From assembly GCA_024331045.1 (NCBI GenBank), contig JANDJC010000009.1, positions 1 to 64,000 on the forward strand: a DNA stretch of 64,000 bases, written 5' to 3'. The position numbers and the translations under genes are program-made. This DNA is from Nitrospira sp. Lineage in GTDB: Bacteria; Nitrospirota; Nitrospiria; Nitrospirales; Nitrospiraceae. The notes beneath the pieces are model-generated. The model saw only the letters and a list, made by a program, of their open reading frames with translations, made no database searches and was not told the DNA's origin. Positions 17,546-25,589 of the stretch are shown piece after piece (within the stretch, counting starts at the first letter, position 1; the number at the start of each line of letters is the position of its first letter).

Positions 17546-18859
17546 TTACATCGAGCTGGGCCCTTGCTTTGAGCAGGCCACATGAATGGGTGGGGGCGAT
17601 GACGTTAGGGTAGCCACAAGGTTGCCGGTCAGAGGGACCTCTCGCTCGTACAGGGTGAAGTGATAGGGAGCCGGCGACGTGAGACCGTACTTGTCAATCA
17701 GCATTTGGTGTTGCCGCTCGGTCAAAATGTGGTAACGCACCGCGATGGAGAGGGTCTGGTTCTCGCCTTCACGAGGCATTCGATACTCGAACGGGTACTC
17801 GCGGCTTGCCAAGGGCATGAGTCGGTTGTCGTACAGTTCGACGATGGCCGGTTGCCAAAGAATCCATCGCCCCATTGTGTGGGACTGATCTTTCAAAATT
17901 CTTCCACTCTGATCGCGTACTGCAAACTCGACCGTAAAGTGACGATCGGGATCTCCGGTCGGCAGTTTGTGTCCGGCCCCGGCGTTGGTGAGGGTCAAGG
18001 TCACACGGACTCGGTCGCCCGGTTTGGGTTCAGTTGGCTCTGCTGAGATTTTTACGTCGATGGCCCGTTTGAGCATCTCTGGGTCGTGCCCTCCGCGCCA
18101 AAGGTGGCGGCGTCCCGTTCGGACGGGGCCTCCCACCGCGACCGGGCGCTCGATCTCCGGCATGTGGCAAGTCTGGCAGATATAGCCTCGCTCCTTGCTC
18201 CAATACCCATCCTCGAACTCAGTATAGGTACCGCAAGGCCCGCCATTGTAAAATTGCGCCGGCCCTCCTACCACACTATGGCATCGCTGGCAAAGTTGTG
18301 TAGTGCGGAACATCGGATCATATTTCGTCGGATGAGGGGCCTGGGCGTCTTCGTAAGGCCCTAGGATGACCCCCTCACGGACATGGCAGGCCGCGCAGGT
18401 GACTCCTTCTCGCTGATAGTCGGAATCATAGCGCGGATTCGGTTCCTGCACGGCTCGTTCCACTCGGTCGCGCGGGATGGCCTTGATCAACGTCGGCTGT
18501 TGGTTTTCGAGCGGCGTGTGACAGTTCAAACAGACCCAAATTCGTTTGTCCTTAGTCCAATAGGCTTGAAAGAACGGATCATCGTAAGCCTGAGCATGGA
18601 TGCTAGTCCTCCATTCGTTGTAGATGTCGGGATGGCAGGCCCCGCACGATTCGGCCTTCAAACTGGCCAAGCCTTGAGGAACCTCCTGATAAGGAATGGC
18701 GTGGGCATAGTCGGACCGAAGCCCAAAAATCACGACCGGTTTCACTTCGGTGTAATAGACATAGGTCAGGCTGCCCATGACGGCGAGGCCAATCAGCATT
18801 TTGGTGAGCAGCCGCATCGGTGGTCGTCGCTTGTACGAAGCCGTAAGGCGCATCCACAT
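17546..18859 (-). CDS. Pentaheme c-type cytochrome (cytochrome c554-like)
   Basis: 437 residues. A short basic N-terminus and one uncleaved-looking helix (MLIGLAVMGSLTYVYYTEV) anchor it on the periplasmic side. Five CxxCH heme motifs are present: CGACH, CLNCH, CAACH, CQRCH and CQTCH, all in residues 70-235. The C-terminal half (about 255-410) is a beta-rich domain with GAGHKLPTGDPDRHFTVEF, seen in the cytochrome_C554/multiheme family of Nitrospira, Geobacter and others. Likely an electron carrier or oxidoreductase; the acceptor is unknown. The start is supported by GGGAGGGA upstream; an ATG at 18817 is possible. Convergent to the lipoprotein gene. Confidence 0.9.
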   Translation of the reverse strand: MWMRLTASYKRRPPMRLLTKMLIGLAVMGSLTYVYYTEVKPVVIFGLRSDYAHAIPYQEVPQGLASLKAESCGACHPDIYNEWRTSIHAQAYDDPFFQAYWTKDKRIWVCLNCHTPLENQQPTLIKAIPRDRVERAVQEPNPRYDSDYQREGVTCAACHVREGVILGPYEDAQAPHPTKYDPMFRTTQLCQRCHSVVGGPAQFYNGGPCGTYTEFEDGYWSKERGYICQTCHMPEIERPVAVGGPVRTGRRHLWRGGHDPEMLKRAIDVKISAEPTEPKPGDRVRVTLTLTNAGAGHKLPTGDPDRHFTVEFAVRDQSGRILKDQSHTMGRWILWQPAIVELYDNRLMPLASREYPFEYRMPREGENQTLSIAVRYHILTERQHQMLIDKYGLTSPAPYHFTLYEREVPLTGNLVATLTSSPPPIHVACSKQGPSSM

Positions 18860-19083
18860 ACCAGATCCGTCCCTCCCCCTCTGCCACCGTCATGATATCG
18901 GACCCTGGTTCATTCCCTCAACGTGGAGGTCCACCAGACTGGACGGTTCGCTGATGCAGAGCGTGCATCAACTGGGATGGTGGAACGGCGTGATGGTTGC
19001 TGAAAAGCGGAGAAGGCGAAGAACAAAAGAGATTGCCTCGCGGCTGACCCATTATCGGCAAACAGGCAAGAGGAGGTGTACCT

Positions 19084-21510
19084 TCACGGTTCTGCGATGA
19101 GGGGCTGTCCACTCTCTTCTTCGCCCTCCGTCCAGCGGGCAACGGCTTTGGCCATTTCTTCGAGTCGCCTGGCTGCCCGGCCGAAGACAGTATCGGGCGG
19201 GTAGAGACCATCAAGCCCCCGTTCCCCGGCCGGGATGCCGGTGAGCAGCTCCACCGCTTCGTCGATGGTGTTGACTGCGTAGACCGCAAAACGGCCAGCT
19301 TCGGCCGCCTCTACGACGTCACGGCGAAGGGCCAGATGCGTGATGTTGCGAGCCGGGATGATGACACCTTGTTTGCCTGTGAGGCCTCGGCGTTGGCAAG
19401 ATTCGAAAAATCCCTCGATCTTTTCATTGACCCCACCGATGGGCTGGACTTCTCCCAGTTGGTTGACCGAACCGGTGACGGCGAGCCATTGGCGAACCGG
19501 CAGGTCGGCCAAGCTGGAGAGAATCGCCACCAATTCGGCTACAGCCGCGCTGTCTCCTTCCACCTCCGAATAGGTCTGTTCGAACGTCAAGGAAGCGGTC
19601 ATCGCGAGCGGATGAGAGCCGGCGAATTTCCCGGCCAGGTAGCCGGCCAAGGTCAGCACCCCTTTGCTGTGGATCGTGCCAGCGAGTTCGGCCTCCCGCT
19701 GGATGTCGATCACGCCCTTGGTCCCAACATAGGTTCGAGCCGTGATGCGGGTGGGGCGTCCGAATGAATAATCCCCGAGCTGATGGACAGACAGACCGTT
19801 GACCTGTCCGACCACTTCGCCATCCAGGTCCACCATCAGGGTCCCTTCCTTGATTTCGTCCTGGATCCACTGTTCGACCAGATTCGAGCGGTAACGTTTG
19901 TGGGCGACCGCGGCCTCCACGTCTGATCGCATCACGAAAGAGTGTCCGTTCTTCTTGGCCCAATAGCCTGCCTCGCGGAGGAGGTCACTCACTGAGCTTA
20001 ATTGCAACGACAGCCGATCCCGCCGATTGGCAAACCGGAGCCCCTGTCGGATCACTTCGGCAACGGCTTCGGTGTCAAAATGGGGGAGTCCCTCCTCCCG
20101 GCACAGTTTGGCAATGAAACGGGCATAGAGCCGATCTTCCCGGTCACTGCGCACGACATCGGTGTCGAAGTCCGCCTTGACCTTGAAGAGCTTTCCAAAG
20201 TCCTCCTCATAGGCTTGGAGCAGTGAGTACAGAAGAGGCGGGCCGACCAAGACGACCTTGACATCAACTGGAATTGGATCCGGTTTCAACCCCGTCGTCG
20301 CGAAGCCGTAAAACTCGCCCGGGTCCTCGATTTTCACCTCTCCTGTTTTGATGACGCGCTTTAAGGCGTCCCAGGAGAAGGGCTGGCGGAGCACGTCCAA
20401 GGCATTGATGATCAAATAGCCGCCGTTGGCAAACAAAACGGCCCCAGCCCGAATCTGGGTAAAGTCGGTGTACATGACTCCCATCTGCGCCCGCCGTTCG
20501 ATTTTGCCGATGAGGTTTGCATAGGTCGGATGGGGTTCGTCGATGACGGGTGCCCCGCCATGGGGGTCGTGCTCGACAATCAGATTGACGGCATACCGCG
20601 TCAAATCCGGAGGGCGAACTTCAAATCCGGGGATGGGCAGAGGTGGCTTTTCATGGTGGAGGAAGTCCCTGTAGTGATGGATGATGTCATGGCGGACCCG
20701 TTCCAGATACGTGGCGACCGCCGGTCGATCCTGGTAGGCCTGCCGCAACGTGTCATAGCGCCTCTCCATGACACCGGCGACGACTTGTCGATCGAGGTGG
20801 CGGAGCTGATGCTCGGCTTCTCTGTCCAGGCCGTGTAGGCGGGCATGAAAGTCTCGAATTTCTCCCTCCAGAGCCTTGCGCCGTTCGTCGAGGTCTTGGC
20901 GTTCTTGCTCATTCATGGCATCGAGTTCCGCCTCCGTCATGGGACGGCCGTCTTTGAGCGGAACGATCCCAAAGCCGACGGGAGTCTCTTCGAAGCCAAA
21001 CCCCCGGCTCCGGCCAAGTTCCGTCAACCCCTGAAACAGCGCCTTCTTTTTGTTGTCGATGTCCTCCTGCAAACGGGCTTTGGCATCGAGGTATTTCTTG
21101 CTTTCGAAGGCTAAGGGAATGTCCCGCCGCAGCCCATCAATAAAGTCCGCCATGGCCCGCTGAAACGACGCTCCCTGGCCGGCCGGTAGAGACAGGCAGA
21201 GTGGCCGGGATGGGTCCTGAAAATTATTGACGTAACACCAGTCGGAGGGGGCGGGAGCAGCCCGTGCCAGTTGCTTCACCATCTGCCGCACTAACGTTCC
21301 CTTCCCTGTTCCGGGTGGGCCGCAGACATAGAGGTTAAACCCCGCGCTGTTCATCTTCAGACCGAATTCGAGGGCCTCCACCGCTCGGTCTTGGCCGATG
21401 ATGTCGGTGAGGGGCTCCAGCTCGCCGGTGTGGGCAAACCCCAACTGCGCTGGGTCAACAAGGGGGGCCAGCATCGAAATGGGAATTTTATAATTGTCCA
21501 TCCTGGTCAT
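19084..21510 (-). CDS. Lon-like ATP-dependent protease (LonB/YcbZ type)
   Basis: 808 residues. The Walker A is GPPGTGKGT (about 67-75) in a split AAA+ domain with a large charged insertion (about 155-300). The Lon proteolytic domain is C-terminal: catalytic Ser in VEGDSAAVAELVAIL and Lys in GGVNEKIEGFF, the Ser-Lys dyad. Architecture matches the AAA_32/Lon_C family that includes E. coli YcbZ (LonH), not classical Lon, since the N-terminal substrate domain is missing. Its role is protein quality control. It sits only 14 nt after the HPF/cold-shock gene, so the two are likely co-translated, and no independent ribosome site is visible. Confidence 0.92.
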   Translation of the reverse strand: MTRMDNYKIPISMLAPLVDPAQLGFAHTGELEPLTDIIGQDRAVEALEFGLKMNSAGFNLYVCGPPGTGKGTLVRQMVKQLARAAPAPSDWCYVNNFQDPSRPLCLSLPAGQGASFQRAMADFIDGLRRDIPLAFESKKYLDAKARLQEDIDNKKKALFQGLTELGRSRGFGFEETPVGFGIVPLKDGRPMTEAELDAMNEQERQDLDERRKALEGEIRDFHARLHGLDREAEHQLRHLDRQVVAGVMERRYDTLRQAYQDRPAVATYLERVRHDIIHHYRDFLHHEKPPLPIPGFEVRPPDLTRYAVNLIVEHDPHGGAPVIDEPHPTYANLIGKIERRAQMGVMYTDFTQIRAGAVLFANGGYLIINALDVLRQPFSWDALKRVIKTGEVKIEDPGEFYGFATTGLKPDPIPVDVKVVLVGPPLLYSLLQAYEEDFGKLFKVKADFDTDVVRSDREDRLYARFIAKLCREEGLPHFDTEAVAEVIRQGLRFANRRDRLSLQLSSVSDLLREAGYWAKKNGHSFVMRSDVEAAVAHKRYRSNLVEQWIQDEIKEGTLMVDLDGEVVGQVNGLSVHQLGDYSFGRPTRITARTYVGTKGVIDIQREAELAGTIHSKGVLTLAGYLAGKFAGSHPLAMTASLTFEQTYSEVEGDSAAVAELVAILSSLADLPVRQWLAVTGSVNQLGEVQPIGGVNEKIEGFFESCQRRGLTGKQGVIIPARNITHLALRRDVVEAAEAGRFAVYAVNTIDEAVELLTGIPAGERGLDGLYPPDTVFGRAARRLEEMAKAVARWTEGEEESGQPLIAEP

Positions 21511-21524
21511 GGCGTGGTGAGGGG

Positions 21525-22082
21525 TCAGACCGACACTTTGGATTCGAGCGGATTCGGCGCCATCACCACCGTGGCCTGGGGGCCCTTCTCCCCCTGTTCT
21601 AGGTTGAACAAGACTTCCATTCCGTCCTCCACTTGATCAAACGACAGCCCTTGGAGGGCATGGGCGTGAAAGTATACTTCTCCCCCGCCGTCCTGAAGGA
21701 TAAAGCCATAGTGCTCGTCGGGAAACAGTTTGCTGATCACACCTCGATAGGGGGGAAGCGGCGGCAGGCGCACTTCCTTGCGAGCCCGTTTCTCTCGGTA
21801 CTTTCGCAATTCCGTCTCGACGGCGGCAAACGCGCTGCGAATGGCTTCTTCGAAGGTCTTTTCCTCTTTGCGGGCCGTGAAGGTGTGACGGCCTGGCAGG
21901 GACACCACCACGAGTGCTTCGGCCACCTTGGCTTGCTTTTTGTGATGGCGATTCTTGGTCAAGGTGACCCGTCCATGGAGCAGATCATCATGGCCCCGTT
22001 GTAAGTCCTGCATGCGGGCTTCGATCTCGGCTTTCCAGCGAGGAGTCATGGCCACGTTACGGCTTTCGATTTCCAATTGCAT
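21525..22082 (-). CDS. HPF/RaiA-like ribosome-associated protein fused to a cold-shock domain
   Basis: 185 residues, start after GGAGGGAG. The N-terminal 105 residues match the HPF/RaiA (sigma-54 modulation) fold: MQLEIESRNV, then an Arg/Lys-rich helix with FEEAIRSAFAAVETELRKYREKRARK. Family members bind the 30S decoding centre and hold ribosomes inactive. The C-terminal part (about 112-180) is an OB-fold cold-shock domain with YRGVISKLFPDEHYGFILQ and VYFHAHAL, resembling the RNP1/RNP2 motifs. The fusion suggests ribosome binding plus RNA binding during stress. First gene of a pair with the Lon-like protease. Confidence 0.9.
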   Translation of the reverse strand: MQLEIESRNVAMTPRWKAEIEARMQDLQRGHDDLLHGRVTLTKNRHHKKQAKVAEALVVVSLPGRHTFTARKEEKTFEEAIRSAFAAVETELRKYREKRARKEVRLPPLPPYRGVISKLFPDEHYGFILQDGGGEVYFHAHALQGLSFDQVEDGMEVLFNLEQGEKGPQATVVMAPNPLESKVSV

Positions 22083-22540
22083 GGTTTCTCCCTCCTGAGC
22101 TCAGGCGTCCATTGCTCTCAGGAGAAGGCCAGCAAACGGTGTGCCGATGCCACGCTGGTTCTTCCTGATTGCGGTCGGCCGGCTCGATCGACTTTCCAAC
22201 TGATTGAACAGTATCTACTGCTCAGTTAGAGGCGCAGGAATTGATCTGACGCCTTTCACTACAGTCATGACCTGCCTACTGGGGCTGAACGCAACAGAGA
22301 GTGAGGGGGGATCAAGCCAACAGGGGTGAAGCAGAGCGTGGTGAAATGAAAAAAGAAGCTGTGAGGAGAATCTGAACATGCCATACTCAGCGCGGACTGT
22401 TTGGACTGTTTGATTGATGGACAAAGGAGTTTTGTGAAGACCCTGGCCGTCTCGTCTGGTGAAAGCCAGGTGTCGCTACGTCTCAATTCTGCCGGAACAA
22501 GGTTTGCTCTGCCGGAACAAGGTTTGCGTAAGGAGGAACC
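22083..22540. other. Divergent intergenic region with a 20-bp tandem repeat
   Basis: 458 nt between the HPF gene and the phosphotransferase gene. No credible ORF (the track ORFs here lack domains). It contains the tandem repeat at its right end and presumably both divergent promoters, which I could not place with confidence. Confidence 0.55.
22488..22527. repeat. Exact 20-bp tandem duplication
   Basis: Two adjacent identical 20-mers beginning TCTGCCGGAAC, at 22488-22507 and 22508-22527. They end 13 nt before the phosphotransferase ATG, just ahead of its AAGGAGG ribosome site. Probably slippage; copy number may vary between strains and could affect the leader. Confidence 0.9.
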
Positions 22541-23644
22541 ATGCCAGCGCTCAACAAGGCCCAGTTGCAACAGTACCTTCGACGTCGATTCGGTCCGGAG
22601 ACCGAGTTGCTGGCATATGAAATCATCGGCAAGACAATCATCGGCAAGACCAGGGGCAAGGGAGTCCAAAAACGATACGGCTATGGCTCGCCAGTCAAAT
22701 TAACGTACCGGATCGGTCGTCATGTGCAGTCCGCCGTGCTGGAGACGATGAAGCCTGGTCCGTTCGGCCACGAACACATGGCAGACCGGGCCCAAGCGAT
22801 ATTGTGGGATTATGATTCCTATGGCCGGCTGCCGCGGCACGTGAAGGCCCTTGATGTGGGGGCATTCGATGGGAGGCAGCGTCTGTTCTCTGTTGCCGAC
22901 GCTCGCGAGTTCTTTGTCTTGAACGAATGGGTGGAGGGAACCAGTTATCATCTGGACCTTGAGCGTTTGACGAGGAAGGGGACCTTGCGGCCGTTGGATC
23001 GGCAAAGGACTGTCGCGCTAGCCCGGTATCTCGCCGAGATCCACCAGACCAAACGGCGGGACGAAGACCTCTACAAACGTCGTCTCCGGGAGTTGATCGG
23101 CCATGGCGAATGTATCATGGGGCTCACGGACAGTTACCCCCAACGGTGCGGATTCATCACGGGCGACCTCCTGCGCACGATCGAAGAGTCCTGTAACCGT
23201 TGGCGCTGGCGGTTGCGCGAGAAGGTTCATCGGCTTTCTCAAGTCCATGGGGATTTTCATCCGTATAATGTGCTGTTTCGGGCCGGCACGGATTTTTCTG
23301 TATTGGACCGATCACGTGGTGAGTGGGGTGAACCGGCCGACGATGTGACGGCGATGACGATCAATTATCTCCTGAGTTCGCTGATCCGGTGGGGCAAGCT
23401 CACAGGGCCGTTTGAGGTGCTGTTTCGGCTGTTCTGGGACACCTATATCGAGGCCAGCGGCGATCAGGACGTGACGGGAACGGCCGCGCCGTTCTATGCC
23501 TTTCGCGGCCTGGTGGTGGCGAGCCCCGTGTGGTATCCGGATCTGTCGATGGAAGTGAGACGGAGCCTCTTTCAGTTTATACAACGGGTGCTTGAGTCAC
23601 CGCGCTTTGAGCCGACCCGGGTCAACGAGTACTGTGGTCTGTAG
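22541..23644 (+). CDS. APH/choline-kinase-fold phosphotransferase
   Basis: 367 residues, ATG after AAGGAGG. The kinase core is seen in the Brenner-type catalytic motif VHGDFHPYNVLF (about 235-246) followed by FSVLDRSRGEWGEPADDVTAM, where Asp of the DxD-like segment would bind Mg. The N-terminal lobe has YRIGRHVQSAVLETMKP. The family phosphorylates small hydroxyl or amino substrates, or protein; resistance to aminoglycosides cannot be inferred. An internal 15-bp duplication gives IIGKTIIGKT near residue 28. The APS-kinase-like gene follows at 60 nt. The pair recalls the two-domain DosR-regulated protein Rv2004c. Confidence 0.85.
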   Translation: MPALNKAQLQQYLRRRFGPETELLAYEIIGKTIIGKTRGKGVQKRYGYGSPVKLTYRIGRHVQSAVLETMKPGPFGHEHMADRAQAILWDYDSYGRLPRHVKALDVGAFDGRQRLFSVADAREFFVLNEWVEGTSYHLDLERLTRKGTLRPLDRQRTVALARYLAEIHQTKRRDEDLYKRRLRELIGHGECIMGLTDSYPQRCGFITGDLLRTIEESCNRWRWRLREKVHRLSQVHGDFHPYNVLFRAGTDFSVLDRSRGEWGEPADDVTAMTINYLLSSLIRWGKLTGPFEVLFRLFWDTYIEASGDQDVTGTAAPFYAFRGLVVASPVWYPDLSMEVRRSLFQFIQRVLESPRFEPTRVNEYCGL

Positions 23645-23704
23645 TCTGGCGTCAGTCATCAGGCGATAACGTCAGCCGTGATGCGAATGTTCACGGGATA
23701 GACC

Positions 23705-24298
23705 GTGTCGAGTGATTGTTCAGCAAGTGGTTCCGGGCTTCCGATCATTCACGATTGGCCAATGACGGCAAACGCATCTTCCAAAGCATATGCGATCTGG
23801 CTCACCGGTCTGCCGGCATCGGGCAAGAGCACGATTGCGGCTGCGTTGAAACCAAAGCTCGAAGCGGCGGGCCATGTTGTCGAGGTGTTGGAATCCGATG
23901 CCGTGAGGCGGATCCTGACTCCGGCGCCCACCTACTCCCGCGAAGAGCGGGACCTGTTTTATCGGGCCTTGGCCTTCATGGGTAGCAGACTGGTTGCTCA
24001 TGGCGTGACGGTCATCTTTGATGCCACGGCCAACCGTCGGGCCTATCGGGATTTTGCCCGAACTCTGATTCCTCGATTCATCGAAGTGGCGGTCGTCTGT
24101 CCCTTGGAGCTGTGCATGCAGCGTGATTACAAGGGAACGTATCAACGGGGCCAGCGGGGCGAATCACTGACCGTGCCGGGACTCCAAGCCCCCTACGAAG
24201 CGCCACCGAATCCGGAAGTGACGACCGACACGACGCGGTTCTCCGCAAAAGAGGCGGCTGAAACGATATTCGAATATGCAAGGAACAAGTTCGGGTAG
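23705..24298 (+). CDS. Adenylylsulfate kinase-like P-loop kinase
   Basis: 197 residues from a GTG; an ATG at 23762 (MTANASSKAY) is a likely alternative start and leaves the domain intact. The P-loop is GLPASGKST, in IWLTGLPASGKSTIAAAL. Later CysC-like blocks include VEVLESDAVRRIL, VTVIFDATANRRAYRDFAR, PLELCMQRDYKGTYQR and PYEAPPNPEVTTDT, which match APS kinase order. Canonical CysC makes PAPS from APS and ATP. No cysD/cysN or sat gene is near, and the company is an APH-like kinase, so another substrate is possible. Confidence 0.8.
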   Translation: MSSDCSASGSGLPIIHDWPMTANASSKAYAIWLTGLPASGKSTIAAALKPKLEAAGHVVEVLESDAVRRILTPAPTYSREERDLFYRALAFMGSRLVAHGVTVIFDATANRRAYRDFARTLIPRFIEVAVVCPLELCMQRDYKGTYQRGQRGESLTVPGLQAPYEAPPNPEVTTDTTRFSAKEAAETIFEYARNKFG

Positions 24299-24371
24299 CG
24301 GACGGATCTTGCTACGTTCCGATCGAGTTCGCTGCTGGTTTACAGCACGGCAGAAACTATCTTCCTGCATG

Positions 24372-24440
24372 GTCTCCCCCTGTTCCAACGTTCTCGACTC
24401 TTCGAACGGGTGGGCGGCGCTGGGGATGAGAAATGGTTTC
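24372..24440 (-). pseudogene. Fragment of a dienelactone-hydrolase-like gene
   Basis: Read on the minus strand, the segment gives KPFLIPSAAHPFEESRTLEQ. This aligns with KLVIIPGATHLFEEPGTLEQ near the C-terminus of the intact hydrolase 0.6 kb away. DNA identity with about 24986-25055 is high but imperfect. It is not a complete gene; it looks like the leftover of a duplicated copy. Confidence 0.65.
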
Positions 24441-24569
24441 TCCCTTCAGGTTAGCGAAAGCAGGTTAGCGAAGGGTTGATAGGTTCGCCGCCCGCAACCG
24501 TTCGGTTCCCCTATCTGCCGAACAGCTTTCGCTGGGTCACGGTCCCACTCGTGCCCGTCGGCGTCAAAG

Positions 24570-24589
24570 ATGGCCAGTATAATGGCCAT
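24570..24589. promoter_or_regulatory. Palindrome overlapping a TATAAT box before the RelE-like remnant
   Basis: Perfect 7-bp arms ATGGCCA and TGGCCAT flank GTATAA; TATAAT lies at 24578-24583. The site is 25 nt before the toxin-like ATG, where autoregulated toxin-antitoxin operators commonly sit. The -35 is weak. Confidence 0.5.
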
Positions 24590-24613
24590 TCACGTAGCTG
24601 GAGGGAGGTCTGT

Positions 24614-24859
24614 ATGCCGCATATCAATGAAGCGGCCGAACGAATTCGGAAGCTTCATCCTTACGTCACGCAGGAGATCAAGCAAGGCGTCAACGATCTC
24701 GTCACGGGGCCTCTTGCCGGTTATGCGCTTCGGCATGAGCTGGCGGGGCTTCGGTCTTATTCGGGTCCGGACGTACATCTATCGGATTCATGATGATGAA
24801 GGCTGTCTGGATATTGTTTGCGCCGGCCCTCGGCGGGGTGTCTATGAGCAGTGGAGGGG
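24614..24859 (+). pseudogene. RelE/ParE-like toxin, frameshifted
   Basis: The ATG follows GAGGGAGG. Frame 1 reads AERIRKLHPYVTQEIKQGV then ELAGLRSY, the usual RelE/ParE middle. It then runs into nonsense and stops at 24795. Shifting by one base at the T run near 24760 restores RVRTYIYRIHDDEG and GPRRGVYE, the conserved C-terminal part. A single extra T therefore explains the break. After that motif there is no timely stop; the frame runs on into sequence antisense to the hydrolase 3' end. No antitoxin is adjacent. An inactive toxin relic, unless the shift is a sequencing error. Confidence 0.75.
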
Positions 24860-24924
24860 GCTGTTGATTGCGCAACGTGAACGGAAGAGATCGTTCCAGA
24901 TATCACGCCCCCACATCGCTCTTG

Positions 24925-25578
24925 TTATTGGGAGGATGAGTGGAGGTGCCGGAAAAACCAACTCCCTGCCTGTTCCGCCACCTGCTCCAACGTGCCCGGC
25001 TCCTCGAACAGGTGGGTGGCGCCAGGGATGATGACGAGCTTCTTTTCACAAATCAGCAGTTCATACGCCGCCCGATTCATCTCAATGACCGGGAAATCGT
25101 GGCCGCCGACGATCAGGAGGGTCGGTGCCGTGACACGCGAGAGATAGGGCTCGGCGAGGTCCGGCCGTCCGCCCCGAGAGACGATGGCGTGAATGTTCGA
25201 GGGCTCACGAGCTGCGGCTTGCAGTGCCGCGCCCGCGCCGGTGCTGGCGCCCAAATAGCCGATCCTGAGATGACTCGTCCTCCGGTCCGATTCAAGCCAC
25301 GTTTTGGCCAACAGGAGCCGATCCGCCAAGAGGTCGATGTCAAAGACTTTGCGCCGGTCGGATGCTTCCTCTTCTGTGAGCAGATCAAGGAGGAGGGTGG
25401 CGAGCCCCTGTTGCTGAAGATGGCGGGCCACGAAGTTGTTACGCGGGCTGAATCGGCCACTGCCGCTGCCATGCGCGAAGATGACCGCTCCCGGCGAACC
25501 AACCGGCAGACCGAGCAACCCTTCCAAGACGACCGACCCTTGCGCGATTGAGACATGATGGTGGGGCACAGCAGTCAT
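24925..25578 (-). CDS. Alpha/beta hydrolase (dienelactone hydrolase-like)
   Basis: 217 residues from MTAVPHHHVSI, preceded by GAGGGAGG; the track's upstream start is a TTG inside the ribosome site. The oxyanion region is AVIFAHGSGSGRFSPRN, the nucleophile elbow GYLGASTGAGAAL, the acid near VGGHDFPVIEMN, and the His in GATHLFEEPGTLEQV. Serine replaces the Cys of classical dienelactone hydrolase. This subfamily is often fused to or beside phosphoribosyltransferases. Here it sits 11 nt after nicotinate phosphoribosyltransferase in one operon. The substrate is unknown. Confidence 0.9.
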   Translation of the reverse strand: MTAVPHHHVSIAQGSVVLEGLLGLPVGSPGAVIFAHGSGSGRFSPRNNFVARHLQQQGLATLLLDLLTEEEASDRRKVFDIDLLADRLLLAKTWLESDRRTSHLRIGYLGASTGAGAALQAAAREPSNIHAIVSRGGRPDLAEPYLSRVTAPTLLIVGGHDFPVIEMNRAAYELLICEKKLVIIPGATHLFEEPGTLEQVAEQAGSWFFRHLHSSSQ

Positions 25579-25589
25579 GGTTTCCTCCC

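Larger units (their letters stand above)
24299..24613. other. Intergenic region with hydrolase debris and an operator-like palindrome
   Basis: 315 nt. It contains a decayed fragment of the neighbouring hydrolase (about 24372-24440) and the palindrome at 24570-24589, both given separately. No antitoxin ORF was found ahead of the RelE-like remnant. Confidence 0.6.
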
